Source of the DNA: JBIQJD01 sp044507695
GTDB lineage: Bacteria; Bacteroidota; Ignavibacteria; Ignavibacteriales; Ignavibacteriaceae
Reading direction: 5' to 3'
Length of the DNA: 64,000 nucleotides
Assembly: GCA_044507695.1 (NCBI GenBank)
Contig: JBIQJD010000009.1
Span: 62,001 to 126,000 of the forward strand
A program made the translations under genes and the position numbers. This document shows, piece after piece, positions 9,188 to 17,303 of this stretch; the first letter of the stretch is position 1; each line of letters begins with the position of its first letter. The notes beneath the pieces were generated by a model. That model made no database searches. It had not been told where the DNA came from and saw only the letters and a list, made by a program, of their open reading frames with translations.

Positions 9188-10348
9188 TTAATGATAGTAA
9201 GAAATTATTGCCGGTCTCGTTGATTTTGGACCAGCGCCTTCAACCGGCCAGAATGGCGATGTTAATTCCGGTGTTGCAGCCCTGTAATAAATACTTACGT
9301 TTCCGTTAAAATTGATGTGTCCTTTTGCAGTAACGCTGCCGTATACTTTAGTATTTCCACCCAGATTAATATTACTGCTTGCAAGCAGTTGAGCTTTTAA
9401 AGTAACATTGCCGTTTACATTTATATCTCCCTTAGAGTAAAGGCCTAAATTGTTTCCCGTCGGATCTATCGATGTAATCGTAACGTTTCCATTAATTAGA
9501 ATATTTCCTTTTACAATAAATACTCCGTAACCCGAAACATTGCCGGTTATTTGAAGATCCCCACCAACATAAATTATCTCCGGGTTTTCTTTTGTTCCAA
9601 GTGAAATATTTCCTGAAAAAGTTTTATTTGTATTGTATACTTGTGTAGCAACATCTTTATAATCATCCGGGTTGAATGACGGGATGTCTAACGGATCAAC
9701 CTTCTGATGATTTGGCAGATTATCCGGATTTTGATTCGGTACGATTGAGGTATTTAATCTCGATGCCGGATTTGAATGAGCATTTCCGCCATAAGTTAAA
9801 AATCCATCAATCTTGTTATTTCCGTTCATTGCAAAATTTGAATTAGTATGAACATTTGCATTCAGATTATTATTATTATCATCTGTTACTGTAACATTAC
9901 CATTCATGTGCAGACTGTTGCCGCTTGCAATTGCGTAATTCATAAACGGGGGAGCTGATGAAGATGAACTTCCGCTTGATGATGGAAGCTGAATAACTGC
10001 TCTTACTGTATCTGAGTGTGAGCCTTGTGTACCAATAGCTGTTATTAATCTTCCTCTTGTTAGTCCCACATCAGAACCCTGGTAATATTTTGCAGCAGTA
10101 TTAACAACAGAAATAGAAACAGTTCCATTTGAAATTACTTTATTGTTCACACCGCTCCAGGTTGTATCCTGGGATAACATGCTTACTGCATAATCAATTC
10201 CGCTTTCAGCATAATTGGATGCCTGAGCTGTTTCGTACTGATCAACTGCATTACCAATCATTGCGGTATTGGATTGGTTAATGTTAAGATTCCCAATCGA
10301 ATAGAGGACGAATGCCCCCGATATCAGAATTATTAACATCTTTCCCAT
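9188..10348 (-). CDS. Prepilin-like protein with beta-helical polymer-forming domain (paralogue B)
   Basis: 386 residues, paralogue of the gene downstream. Leader MGKMLIILISGAFVLYSIGN with cleavage predicted after Gly2 and no Glu5. The segment about 30-130 matches the other copy in pattern (AESGIDYAVSMLSQDTTWSG versus AASGIEFALMKLSEDSTWTG). A Ser-rich linker (about 126-134) leads into Asn/Gly-rich strands (GGDLQITGNV, KGNILINGNV, KGDINVNGNV), suggesting a parallel beta solenoid. Separated by 21 bases from the preceding gene and 36 from the following one, so in the same unit. Role in the pilus-like system is inferred from leader and position. Confidence 0.75.
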   Translation of the reverse strand: MGKMLIILISGAFVLYSIGNLNINQSNTAMIGNAVDQYETAQASNYAESGIDYAVSMLSQDTTWSGVNNKVISNGTVSISVVNTAAKYYQGSDVGLTRGRLITAIGTQGSHSDTVRAVIQLPSSSGSSSSSAPPFMNYAIASGNSLHMNGNVTVTDDNNNNLNANVHTNSNFAMNGNNKIDGFLTYGGNAHSNPASRLNTSIVPNQNPDNLPNHQKVDPLDIPSFNPDDYKDVATQVYNTNKTFSGNISLGTKENPEIIYVGGDLQITGNVSGYGVFIVKGNILINGNVTITSIDPTGNNLGLYSKGDINVNGNVTLKAQLLASSNINLGGNTKVYGSVTAKGHINFNGNVSIYYRAATPELTSPFWPVEGAGPKSTRPAIISYYH

Positions 10349-10369
10349 TTTATACTGCTTTCAATATTA

Positions 10370-10903
10370 TTATAAATTTTTTGGATAGAACTGTTTTTTC
10401 CATGCAGCACCCTGAACTTTGTAGCTGGAATTAAATGAATCGGTTTCCAGTTCTATTTCAAAAGCAACGCTTTTAATCTTATTTGTATTAACTGTTGAAG
10501 TACCGGTGGAATCATAACCCGTTAGAGTTATACCTTTAACCGGATATGTCCATTCATTATTTGAACCTGTGCCGGCAATTCTTTTTAAATATTTTTTATT
10601 ATCTGATTCAATAAGTGAATATGTAATAGTTTCTGCCGTTCCGTTATTATCAAGATCTGCAAGGAATGTGATTCCATCTGATGCAAAACTTGTAATCTTA
10701 TCTCCTGATTCAACCCTGTAGCCTAATTTGTTGAAATCATATTCTATAATAGAACCAACATCATATAAAGAACGCTGTGTAATTTCTGTTAATTTAACTT
10801 CCTGGGCTTCACTGCCGAATGAAAGCAGCAAGACTGTAAGAGCGATTAGTACAATTCCGCCTATTACGTATGAACCTGCTATATCTAAAATGTTTCCCAT
10901 CAA
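10370..10903 (-). CDS. Prepilin-like protein
   Basis: 177 residues. Starts MMGNILDIAGSYVIGGIVL: a three-residue leader ending in Gly, then one hydrophobic helix to about residue 28, then a small globular beta domain (about 60-177) like a minor pseudopilin. Its start overlaps the stop of the upstream prepilin-like gene by 4 bases (ATGA type), showing translational coupling. No closer family is recognised. Probably a minor pilin of the adjacent type IV pilus-like machinery. Confidence 0.7.
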   Translation of the reverse strand: MMGNILDIAGSYVIGGIVLIALTVLLLSFGSEAQEVKLTEITQRSLYDVGSIIEYDFNKLGYRVESGDKITSFASDGITFLADLDNNGTAETITYSLIESDNKKYLKRIAGTGSNNEWTYPVKGITLTGYDSTGTSTVNTNKIKSVAFEIELETDSFNSSYKVQGAAWKKQFYPKNL

Positions 10904-11382
10904 TAGCTCTTAAAATAGTTAAAATGAAGCGTGTCCGGTAAGTACGGGTTATAAACAGCAACATCAATTTTCTTTGTTCTGCTTTTTACTGAAAGATCAT
11001 TTTCATAATCATCATCATCAACATAATTAACTGTCACTTTTACCGAAAAATCACCACCGCGTAATGTTGAAACTGTTCTTGTATATGAATTATAATCATC
11101 AACGTCATCGTAAGTTGTAAGAGATTCACCTGTTTCCGGGCCGAGAGAAGCCGGAGCTGTTATAAGGCTTGCATCATAATCAGCATTGTTTAATGTAGCC
11201 TCATCAAAATTTTTATTACTTACTTCTTCAAGCATATCCTGTGCAACGGTTGTTGCAATAGAAATATACTCTGCTGAAATCTGCTGTTCTTCTGAGTTTA
11301 ATACTGATTTGTGCACATTTATCAACAGCATTGAGAAAAGTGCAATTCCCCCGATTACCAGCATCATTTGTGTACCACTCAT
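10900..11382 (-). CDS. Prepilin-like protein, first gene of the minor-pilin unit
   Basis: 160 residues beginning MSGTQMMLVIGGIALFSMLLI, a leader ending in Gly3 and one transmembrane helix, followed by a soluble domain that includes EYISIATTVAQDMLEEV, a pattern common in pseudopilin N-terminal helices. First gene of the four-gene minus-strand unit (10900, 10370, 9188, 8033) and divergent from the two small pilins at 11709 and 12142. A GGAAG ribosome binding site precedes the ATG, and a sigma-54-like -24/-12 element lies at 11415-11431. Confidence 0.7.
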   Translation of the reverse strand: MSGTQMMLVIGGIALFSMLLINVHKSVLNSEEQQISAEYISIATTVAQDMLEEVSNKNFDEATLNNADYDASLITAPASLGPETGESLTTYDDVDDYNSYTRTVSTLRGGDFSVKVTVNYVDDDDYENDLSVKSRTKKIDVAVYNPYLPDTLHFNYFKSY

Positions 11383-11414
11383 AAAAAATCTTCCTGATTA
11401 AGGTGAAACAGTTT

Positions 11415-11431
11415 AGCCAAATTCATGCCAA
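11415..11431 (-). promoter_or_regulatory. Sigma-54-like (-24/-12) promoter of the prepilin unit
   Basis: Minus strand reads TTGGCATGAATTTGGCT. Against TGGCACG-N4-TTGCT, the GG and GC dinucleotides are present with exact 10-base separation; two other positions differ. The predicted start (about 11404) would give a 22-base leader before the ATG at 11382. Candidate only. Confidence 0.5.
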
Positions 11432-11561
11432 AAAATATCTTTATATAGGAGAAATAAATCATAGCCGGCTTTTAATTTTTTGAACCAAATTAATTCATCA
11501 TCTCATTTAGAATCATTTATATTCAACTTCTTTATTTAAAGGCATTTATGAAATAATTACT

Positions 11562-11601
11562 GGTAACTTATTGTAAATATTACCGAATGAGTAAAATTTA
11601 C
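11562..11601. promoter_or_regulatory. Paired dyads, possible activator sites
   Basis: GGTAA (11562-11566) and TTACC (11580-11584) form an interrupted dyad, and GTAAAATTTAC (11591-11601) is a perfect palindrome with a central A. They lie about 65-185 bases from the two -24-like elements, a distance used by NtrC-family upstream activator sites. Purely positional inference. Confidence 0.3.
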
Positions 11602-11664
11602 ATGTAAAAATTACAATACCACAAAAACGTTTCTTTTTTTGCTAAAAAAAGCAGGTTTTTAGAC

Positions 11665-11681
11665 TTGGCATAATTCTGTAT
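11665..11681 (+). promoter_or_regulatory. Imperfect sigma-54-like element upstream of the small pilins
   Basis: TTGGCATAATTCTGTAT: the -24 half matches the divergent element on the other strand (TTGGCAT), but the -12 half is TGTA one base too close and lacks GC. It lies 28 bases before the TTG start of the first pilin. Confidence 0.3.
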
Positions 11682-11708
11682 TAATAAGCCGCCAAAAAGG
11701 AATTGTGA

Positions 11709-12089
11709 TTGGGACAGCAGCAGTTACTTTTAGTGATTTTGGCTATCATAATAGTAGGTGTCGCGGTTGCTCTTTCAATAACACTTTTCAGGCAGAACGC
11801 CATAGATTCTAAAAGAGATCTTTTACTTAATGAATGTATCAGCATAGCAAACATGGCGCAGGCGTATTTCAAAAAGCCTGAAATGTTAGGCGGCGGCGGC
11901 AACAGTTTTGCAGGATGGTCAATCCCTTCCGAGATGGAAGTAACCGCTACCGGCTGGTTTGCAGCAGAGATAGAGGATGATAAAATTATTATAATAGGCA
12001 CTGGCAATGAAATTGCTACTGGCACTGATACAACAAAAATCAAATTAACGGTTTTTCCCAAAACTTTTTCAACCGAGATAATTAATTAG
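11709..12089 (+). CDS. Small type IV pilin-like protein (first copy)
   Basis: 126 residues, TTG start. The start is fixed by the near-identical N-terminus of the next gene: MGQQQLLLVIL here, MGQQQLLLIVL there. The Met-Gly leader is only two residues, and the mature protein would begin QQQLLL and then a hydrophobic helix to about residue 27. The invariant pilin Glu5 is missing. Both pilins share a central QAYFKKP, then GGGGNS and SIP. Very likely one of the major or minor pilins of the machinery encoded downstream. It is followed by the second pilin after 52 bases. Confidence 0.75.
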   Translation: MGQQQLLLVILAIIIVGVAVALSITLFRQNAIDSKRDLLLNECISIANMAQAYFKKPEMLGGGGNSFAGWSIPSEMEVTATGWFAAEIEDDKIIIIGTGNEIATGTDTTKIKLTVFPKTFSTEIIN

Positions 12090-12141
12090 TTCATAATAAT
12101 AAAAACTTAACTTAACATACACTTTCATAAAGGAGTACAAA

Positions 12142-12513
12142 ATGGGTCAACAACAACTTCTTCTTATCGTTCTTGGAGTTATCGTAGTAGGTATCGCCGT
12201 AGTAGTAGGTATCAATTTGTTTCAGTCAAGTGCTGAGTCCTCAGCTCAGGATTCAATAGTTTCACAAGGTACGAATCTCGGGGCTTTGGCACAGCAATAT
12301 TTTAAGAAACCTTCAGAAATGGGCGGTGGCGGAAATTCATATGTGGGCTTTTCGATACCTACCGGTTTAGATTCAACTGCAGATGCAGTTTGGAGTATTT
12401 CGACAGCTGGTACGGCTTCAAAGATTGTATTCACAGGAACTCCTTTGGATGCTAGTTATGGCTGGACAGTAGAAGTCACAGTTGATTCTACTATTAGGTC
12501 AGTTGTAAAATAA
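12142..12513 (+). CDS. Small type IV pilin-like protein (second copy, probable major pilin)
   Basis: 123 residues, ATG start with a good AGGAG ribosome binding site 7 bases upstream, stronger than that of the first copy. MGQQQLLLIVLGVIVVG is a minimal type III signal sequence with the hydrophobic helix; no Glu5. After the helix come Ser-rich residues, then QQYFKKPSEMGGGGNSYVG and a C-terminal beta region. The strong translation signal and following terminator suggest a highly expressed subunit. Tandem duplication with the preceding gene is evident at protein level. Confidence 0.78.
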   Translation: MGQQQLLLIVLGVIVVGIAVVVGINLFQSSAESSAQDSIVSQGTNLGALAQQYFKKPSEMGGGGNSYVGFSIPTGLDSTADAVWSISTAGTASKIVFTGTPLDASYGWTVEVTVDSTIRSVVK

Positions 12514-12828
12514 AAAAAATGAAATAATGAGGCTGATTTACTCAGCCTCATTTCCGTTTTACAGTTAAAAAACTTGAGTAAAAGAATAAACATATCTACT
12601 TTAGAACCGGATATTCCGAATTTATTTTTTAATGAATGGAAGAAAAAATTTAACTAACTGCTTTTTGAACCTGTTGCCGGTTTTGGGCTTGACCGGTGAA
12701 CGGGGTTTCATTTTTCCGGTTCGCATTTCTCAAAGAATAAAAGATAAGATTAAGATAAAGAAAAGTTTAAGCCTCTGTTACGATGTTATTATCACTTGTG
12801 CGTATATTATTAATTTTCCGGATTATGT
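12514..12828. other. Intergenic region between pilins and pilC
   Basis: 315 bases. It contains a strong terminator at 12528-12555 and a weak possible hairpin (CCGGT 12677-12681 with ACCGG 12692-12696). An open frame at 12632-12835 has no recognisable ribosome site or family and is not accepted. A promoter for the assembly operon is expected here but none is convincing. Confidence 0.7.
12528..12556 (+). terminator. Terminator after the pilin pair
   Basis: TGAGGCTGA (12528-12536) pairs with TCAGCCTCA (12542-12550) around a 5-base loop, followed by TTTCCGTTTT. It would separate high pilin transcription from the assembly genes. Confidence 0.85.
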
Positions 12829-14202
12829 ATGGTAGAGTTCAGATTTACTGCAGAAAAATTTACCGGGCAGCGTATTAACGGTTCGCTTTCAGCCAAATCA
12901 TCTGGTGAAGCGAAAAAGAAAATCCGGAACATTGCCGATAAAAATCAGCTCAGAGTTGTATCGTTTGAGAAAAAGAGTACCTTCCTTTATAAAGCAAGAA
13001 AAGGTAATGATAAACCTGTAAGAGGCGAGCAAAAAGCTTTTAACGAAAGAGAAGTGCGTGAAGCGCTTGCAAGACTCGGCTACGAAGTTCTTTCAGTAAA
13101 TAAAAAACTGCTTGATTTTCAGCTTAAACCTCCCGCATCAGAAATCGTAACATTTGTAAAAATCAGTGCCGAACTGCTGGATCAAAAACTTTCTTACAGT
13201 GAAATTTTAACACTGCTAATAAATGATACTCAGAATAAAACTCTTAAAGAAACTTTAAAAGAAATAAATATTGATTTAAGAAAAGGTGCTGACAGCGAAG
13301 CCACTTTTCTTAAATATCAATCTGTGTTTGGAAAATTTACAGCATACATGCTTGGGCTTGCTTCCAAAAGCGGTAACATGGCTGAGATTTATAAAGCAAC
13401 GGCAAAGTTTCTTGAGAGACGGCAGGAATTTAAAAAGAATTTGCGCAGCGCGTTAATTACTCCCGCTGTAACAATATTTGTACTTCTCCTGGCAGTTTTG
13501 TTTTATGTTGCTTATATCTTTCCTGAAACAGCAAAATTATTTGTAAAGTTCGGAATTGATCTTCCGCCGATGACAGCATTCACTTTAAAGATAAGTGATT
13601 TCATAGTTGAAAATTCATTGCTTGTTACGCTTGCATTTATGCTTCCTCCATTTTTCCTGTGGAGATTTTCCAAGACAAAAAAAGGCTCATTGATTTTTGA
13701 TAAGTACATTTTAAAACTTCCGATGATCGGAAACCTGATTCATAAAACAATTATTGAAGTTTTTTGCCGGGTGTTTTATACACTGTACAGCGGCTCAGCA
13801 GAAAGCATTGAACCAATAAGAATTGCAGCCGAAGCTGCCGGCAACCAGTATTTTGAAGATAGAATTAAAAATGTTGCAATTCCTTTAATGATAAAAAAAG
13901 GAACAGGAATTACAGACGCGTTTACTGCAACAGGAGTTTTTACAGAAACAGCACTTTCAAGATTTCACTCCGGTGAAGAAACAGGAACAATCAAAAACAC
14001 CGCACTTCAGCTTGCTAATTATTATGAAAGTGAAACAGTTTACAAATTAAAAAATGTTATTGAACTCATTCAGGTTGTTATTGCAATGATAATAATGGTA
14101 GTGATGATTGCTCTTACATTGGTTTCTGCGGAAACAGCTACAGTACGCCCCAAAACTCCGGGCGCTTCCAATAACGTTACCATTGAAAGAAACGTGGCAT
14201 GA
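12829..14202 (+). CDS. pilC: PilC/GspF-type inner-membrane platform protein
   Basis: 457 residues. Two GspF domains: the first at about 105-225 (FVKISAELLDQKLSYSEILTLL), the second at about 310-435 (FCRVFYTLYSGSAESIEPIRIAAEAAGN, broken here for length only). Three hydrophobic segments occur at about 205-230, 260-280 and 405-430, as expected. The N-terminal 100 residues carry an extra soluble domain with the VEFRFTAEKFTGQRINGSLSA pattern usual at GspF starts. It anchors the assembly ATPase to the membrane. Its stop overlaps the pilB start by 4 bases (ATGA), so the genes are translationally coupled. Confidence 0.88.
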   Translation: MVEFRFTAEKFTGQRINGSLSAKSSGEAKKKIRNIADKNQLRVVSFEKKSTFLYKARKGNDKPVRGEQKAFNEREVREALARLGYEVLSVNKKLLDFQLKPPASEIVTFVKISAELLDQKLSYSEILTLLINDTQNKTLKETLKEINIDLRKGADSEATFLKYQSVFGKFTAYMLGLASKSGNMAEIYKATAKFLERRQEFKKNLRSALITPAVTIFVLLLAVLFYVAYIFPETAKLFVKFGIDLPPMTAFTLKISDFIVENSLLVTLAFMLPPFFLWRFSKTKKGSLIFDKYILKLPMIGNLIHKTIIEVFCRVFYTLYSGSAESIEPIRIAAEAAGNQYFEDRIKNVAIPLMIKKGTGITDAFTATGVFTETALSRFHSGEETGTIKNTALQLANYYESETVYKLKNVIELIQVVIAMIIMVVMIALTLVSAETATVRPKTPGASNNVTIERNVA

Positions 14203-15989
14203 TTGATTCAAATTTAGAAATGACAGATAAGATAGGTTATTTGCTTTTTAAGAAAGGCATAATTGATGCCGCTATGCTTGAGAAAGCATTAACTGCAAAA
14301 GCAAATGATAAGAATAAAATAAAAAGAAATCTTGCACAAATACTTGTTCAGGATTTCGGTTATGATCATGATACAATATTCCGTGAAGTTGCTATTCTTT
14401 ATGCCTTCCGTGAACTTGATATTAAAACAGAAGAAATACCTCCTCACCGGCTTGAGACAATAAAAAAATTAATTAATAATGCCGGGGAATCATTAAAAAA
14501 TCAAATGCTTGAGCATAAAGTTTTTCCTTTCATGTATGATGAAAGAATAAAGGATAAACTTATTCTCGCTGCAATTGATCCTACAGACAGGAATATTCCT
14601 AAAATTGCTTTTGGTTTAAACGCAAAAAAGTATGAAGTAATCTACATAAGAAAAAAAGATTACGAACGGATAATTCAAACCATCATTCCGCCTGAGAACG
14701 TTTACCTCAAAATGATGGAAGAGGCAAGCAGTGAAATTGAAATTGATAATGATGACAACTCGCTTGATGAAGAAGAACTTGATGCCGAAATAAACAAAAG
14801 CGCGCTTATAAATCTTGTTGAAGGTGCGCTTGTTGAGGGAGTTCGGAAAGGCGCAAGTGATATTCACTTCGTTCCTAAAGATGCTACAAAGACAGAAATT
14901 AATTTCAGAATTGATGGTAACCTTCAGCAATGGCATGTTCAGGAAAATACACTGCCCGAAGCAGTAATTGCTGTCGTTAAAGACCGTTCAAAAGGAATGG
15001 ACCGTTTTGAAAGAGAAAAAGCGCAGGACGGTTTTATTCAGCGTGAAATTGACGGGCATATTATAAGATTCAGAGTTTCTGTACTGCCGATGGTTGGTAC
15101 AGAATTGAAGAATAAATTTGAAAGTGTTGTAATAAGAATTCTTGATGACAGAAAAGTTGTGAAGGATCTTGATAAACTTGGTTTAACAGGTTACGCAAAA
15201 GATGTGTTTATTAAAGCAATAAATCAGCCGCAGGGAATGGTAATTCTTACCGGACCAACAGGAAGCGGTAAAAGTACAACACTTGTTGCTGCACTTTACC
15301 AGGTAATTGATCCATCAGTAAACGTGCTGACGGTTGAAGATCCGGTTGAATATGTAATTGAAGGCGCGCGTCAATTGAAGATAGGCCACAAAATGAATTT
15401 TGAACAGGCAATCCGCGCAATTCTCCGGCATGACCCTGATATCGTTCTTGTTGGTGAGATGAGAGATAAAGAGACTGCAGAAGTTGCAATTAAACTTGCA
15501 AACACAGGCCACCTTACTTTTTCAACTCTTCACACCAACGATGCACCAAGCGCAGTTGCCCGTCTTTATAAAATGGGAATTGAACCATTCCTTATTGCTT
15601 ATGCAATAAATCTTATTGTAGCTCAAAGATTAATAAGAAGATTATGTACTTACTGCCGTAAAAAAGTAAGCAACTTTGATGAAGCATTAATGAATGCCGC
15701 AGGATTAAATATAGCTGAATGGAGAAACTATGATGTTTATGAAGCAAAAGGATGCGATAAGTGCAATAAAACCGGCTATAAAGGAAGAATTGCTATTCAT
15801 GAAGCATTATACTTTACAAAAGAAATAAGACAGATAATTGTACGCTCTGGTGATGAGGTTGATGAAGAAGCAATCCGCACCCAGGCAAAAAAAGATGGTT
15901 CGTTTAATTTGAGAGATGCAGGATTAGAAAAAGTAAAGCTCGGCCTTACTTCAATTGAAGAAGTTTTAAGCGCAACTTCAGATGAGTAA
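14199..15989 (+). CDS. pilB: PilB/GspE-type assembly ATPase
   Basis: 596 residues, hexameric secretion ATPase that powers pilus extension. An N-terminal MshEN-like domain (about 1-170) precedes the ATPase core. Walker A GPTGSGKST begins at residue 352; the Asp box (NVLTVEDPVEY), Walker B-like VLVGEMRD and His box STLHTND follow. A zinc-binding tetracysteine is intact: C483-x2-C486 and C519-x2-C522. These cysteines separate extension-type from PilT-type ATPases. Gene order pilC-pilB-pilT with 4-base overlap to pilC. Confidence 0.93.
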   Translation: MIDSNLEMTDKIGYLLFKKGIIDAAMLEKALTAKANDKNKIKRNLAQILVQDFGYDHDTIFREVAILYAFRELDIKTEEIPPHRLETIKKLINNAGESLKNQMLEHKVFPFMYDERIKDKLILAAIDPTDRNIPKIAFGLNAKKYEVIYIRKKDYERIIQTIIPPENVYLKMMEEASSEIEIDNDDNSLDEEELDAEINKSALINLVEGALVEGVRKGASDIHFVPKDATKTEINFRIDGNLQQWHVQENTLPEAVIAVVKDRSKGMDRFEREKAQDGFIQREIDGHIIRFRVSVLPMVGTELKNKFESVVIRILDDRKVVKDLDKLGLTGYAKDVFIKAINQPQGMVILTGPTGSGKSTTLVAALYQVIDPSVNVLTVEDPVEYVIEGARQLKIGHKMNFEQAIRAILRHDPDIVLVGEMRDKETAEVAIKLANTGHLTFSTLHTNDAPSAVARLYKMGIEPFLIAYAINLIVAQRLIRRLCTYCRKKVSNFDEALMNAAGLNIAEWRNYDVYEAKGCDKCNKTGYKGRIAIHEALYFTKEIRQIIVRSGDEVDEEAIRTQAKKDGSFNLRDAGLEKVKLGLTSIEEVLSATSDE

Positions 15990-16071
15990 AGAAATTCTGT
16001 AACAGCTTTATTTTTCTTGTCTTTATATAGTATAGATTTTAATTTTATTTTTAATTTAATAGAGAGTTGAA

Positions 16072-17301
16072 GTGATCGTATCGGAGAGCAAAGCCATCCT
16101 AACTAAAGCCGCGGCTACTATTCCGGCTAACCTAACCGGGCCGGATAGAATTATTTATGTTTTAGATAATATTGATCTTCTCAGCATTGATGAAAAAGCA
16201 AGATTAAAAGGCTTGTTCAATAAAGTGCTCACAAGCATGATTGAAAGAGATGCTTCCGATATTGAAATTGGCGGACACGGAAACGGCGGATATATATGGC
16301 TTAGAATCTTTGGCAGGAAAGAACGCATTAAAGATTTTCCGCAGCTTACTGAAGATGAAGCAACAGTTCTTATTGCTAATCTTTTAAATGCCAACCAGAG
16401 AAAATTTTTATCTCTTACAAGAAATTTAGATTTCAGTTATACATTTTTATATGAAAGAAAAAACACGCAGGCACGCTTTAGAGCAGATGCGTATTTTGAT
16501 CTTGATACTTTAGCTCTTAACATGAGAGCTATCAACACAGTTATACGCCCGCTTGAATCACTTGAGTTTCACCCGAATGTTATTAAAGCAATGAGCCACT
16601 CATATATAAAGTTCGGGCTAACCCTGGTAACGGGAATTACAGGTTCGGGTAAATCAACAACTCTTGATGCAATAATTGATGCAAATAATAAAAAGCTGCC
16701 TATTCACATTGTAGTAATTGCTTCACCAATTGAATACGTTCACAAATCAAATGTTGCGTTAGTAAGGCACAGAGAAGTTGGAAGAGATGTTCTCTCATTT
16801 AAAGATGGTGTAACCCAGGCTCTCCGCCAGGATCCTGATGTTATTGTAATTGGTGAAATGAGAGATCCCGATACAATAATGGCTGCACTTGAAGTTTCAG
16901 ATACAGGGCACAGAGTTTATTCAACACTGCACACTTCATCTGCAGTTGAATCAATAGACAGAATTGTTGCGGAAGTCAATCCATCAGAACAGGAAAGAGT
17001 GAGAAACCGTCTTGCTGATATTCTTGTTTCAGTTGTATCACAAAAATTGGTGCCGAGCCTTGATGGAAGAAGAGTGATGGCAAAGGAAGTATTGCTTGTA
17101 AATTCAAGCGTTAGAGCCGCAATTAAAAATAATAACACTAGTGAAATTTACATGATGATTAATCAGGGCGGCGCGCAGGGTATGATTACAATGGAACAGG
17201 ATTTAAAACGGCTTTACCTGCAGAGAAAAATTTCTCTGGAAACAGCAATTGCTTATGCAAATAACAAAATAAGAATTCAGCAATTATTAGAGGCAGCCTG
17301 A
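16072..17301 (+). CDS. pilT: PilT-type retraction ATPase
   Basis: 409 residues, GTG start. Walker A GITGSGKST at residues 188-196, then Walker B VIVIGEMRDPDT and the His box YSTLHTSS. It lacks the zinc cysteines of PilB, and its C-terminus follows PilT: AIKNNNTSEIYMMINQG corresponds to the AIRNLIRE region and is followed by GMITMEQDL. PilT disassembles pili and gives twitching motility, so the system is a true retractile type IV pilus and not only a type II secretion system (inference). 82 bases separate it from pilB; the next gene starts 2 bases after its stop. Confidence 0.9.
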   Translation: MIVSESKAILTKAAATIPANLTGPDRIIYVLDNIDLLSIDEKARLKGLFNKVLTSMIERDASDIEIGGHGNGGYIWLRIFGRKERIKDFPQLTEDEATVLIANLLNANQRKFLSLTRNLDFSYTFLYERKNTQARFRADAYFDLDTLALNMRAINTVIRPLESLEFHPNVIKAMSHSYIKFGLTLVTGITGSGKSTTLDAIIDANNKKLPIHIVVIASPIEYVHKSNVALVRHREVGRDVLSFKDGVTQALRQDPDVIVIGEMRDPDTIMAALEVSDTGHRVYSTLHTSSAVESIDRIVAEVNPSEQERVRNRLADILVSVVSQKLVPSLDGRRVMAKEVLLVNSSVRAAIKNNNTSEIYMMINQGGAQGMITMEQDLKRLYLQRKISLETAIAYANNKIRIQQLLEAA

Positions 17302-17303
17302 TA

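Larger units (their letters stand above)
11383..11708. other. Divergent regulatory region between pilin gene units
   Basis: 326 bases separating the minus-strand prepilin unit from the plus-strand pilins. Visible content: TTGGCA[T]-type -24/-12 elements near both ends, and two dyads in the middle. No small gene is seen. Confidence 0.75.

Noticed and set aside
12632..12835. 67-residue open frame before pilC
   Set aside because: No ribosome site, no recognisable family, and it overlaps the pilC start.
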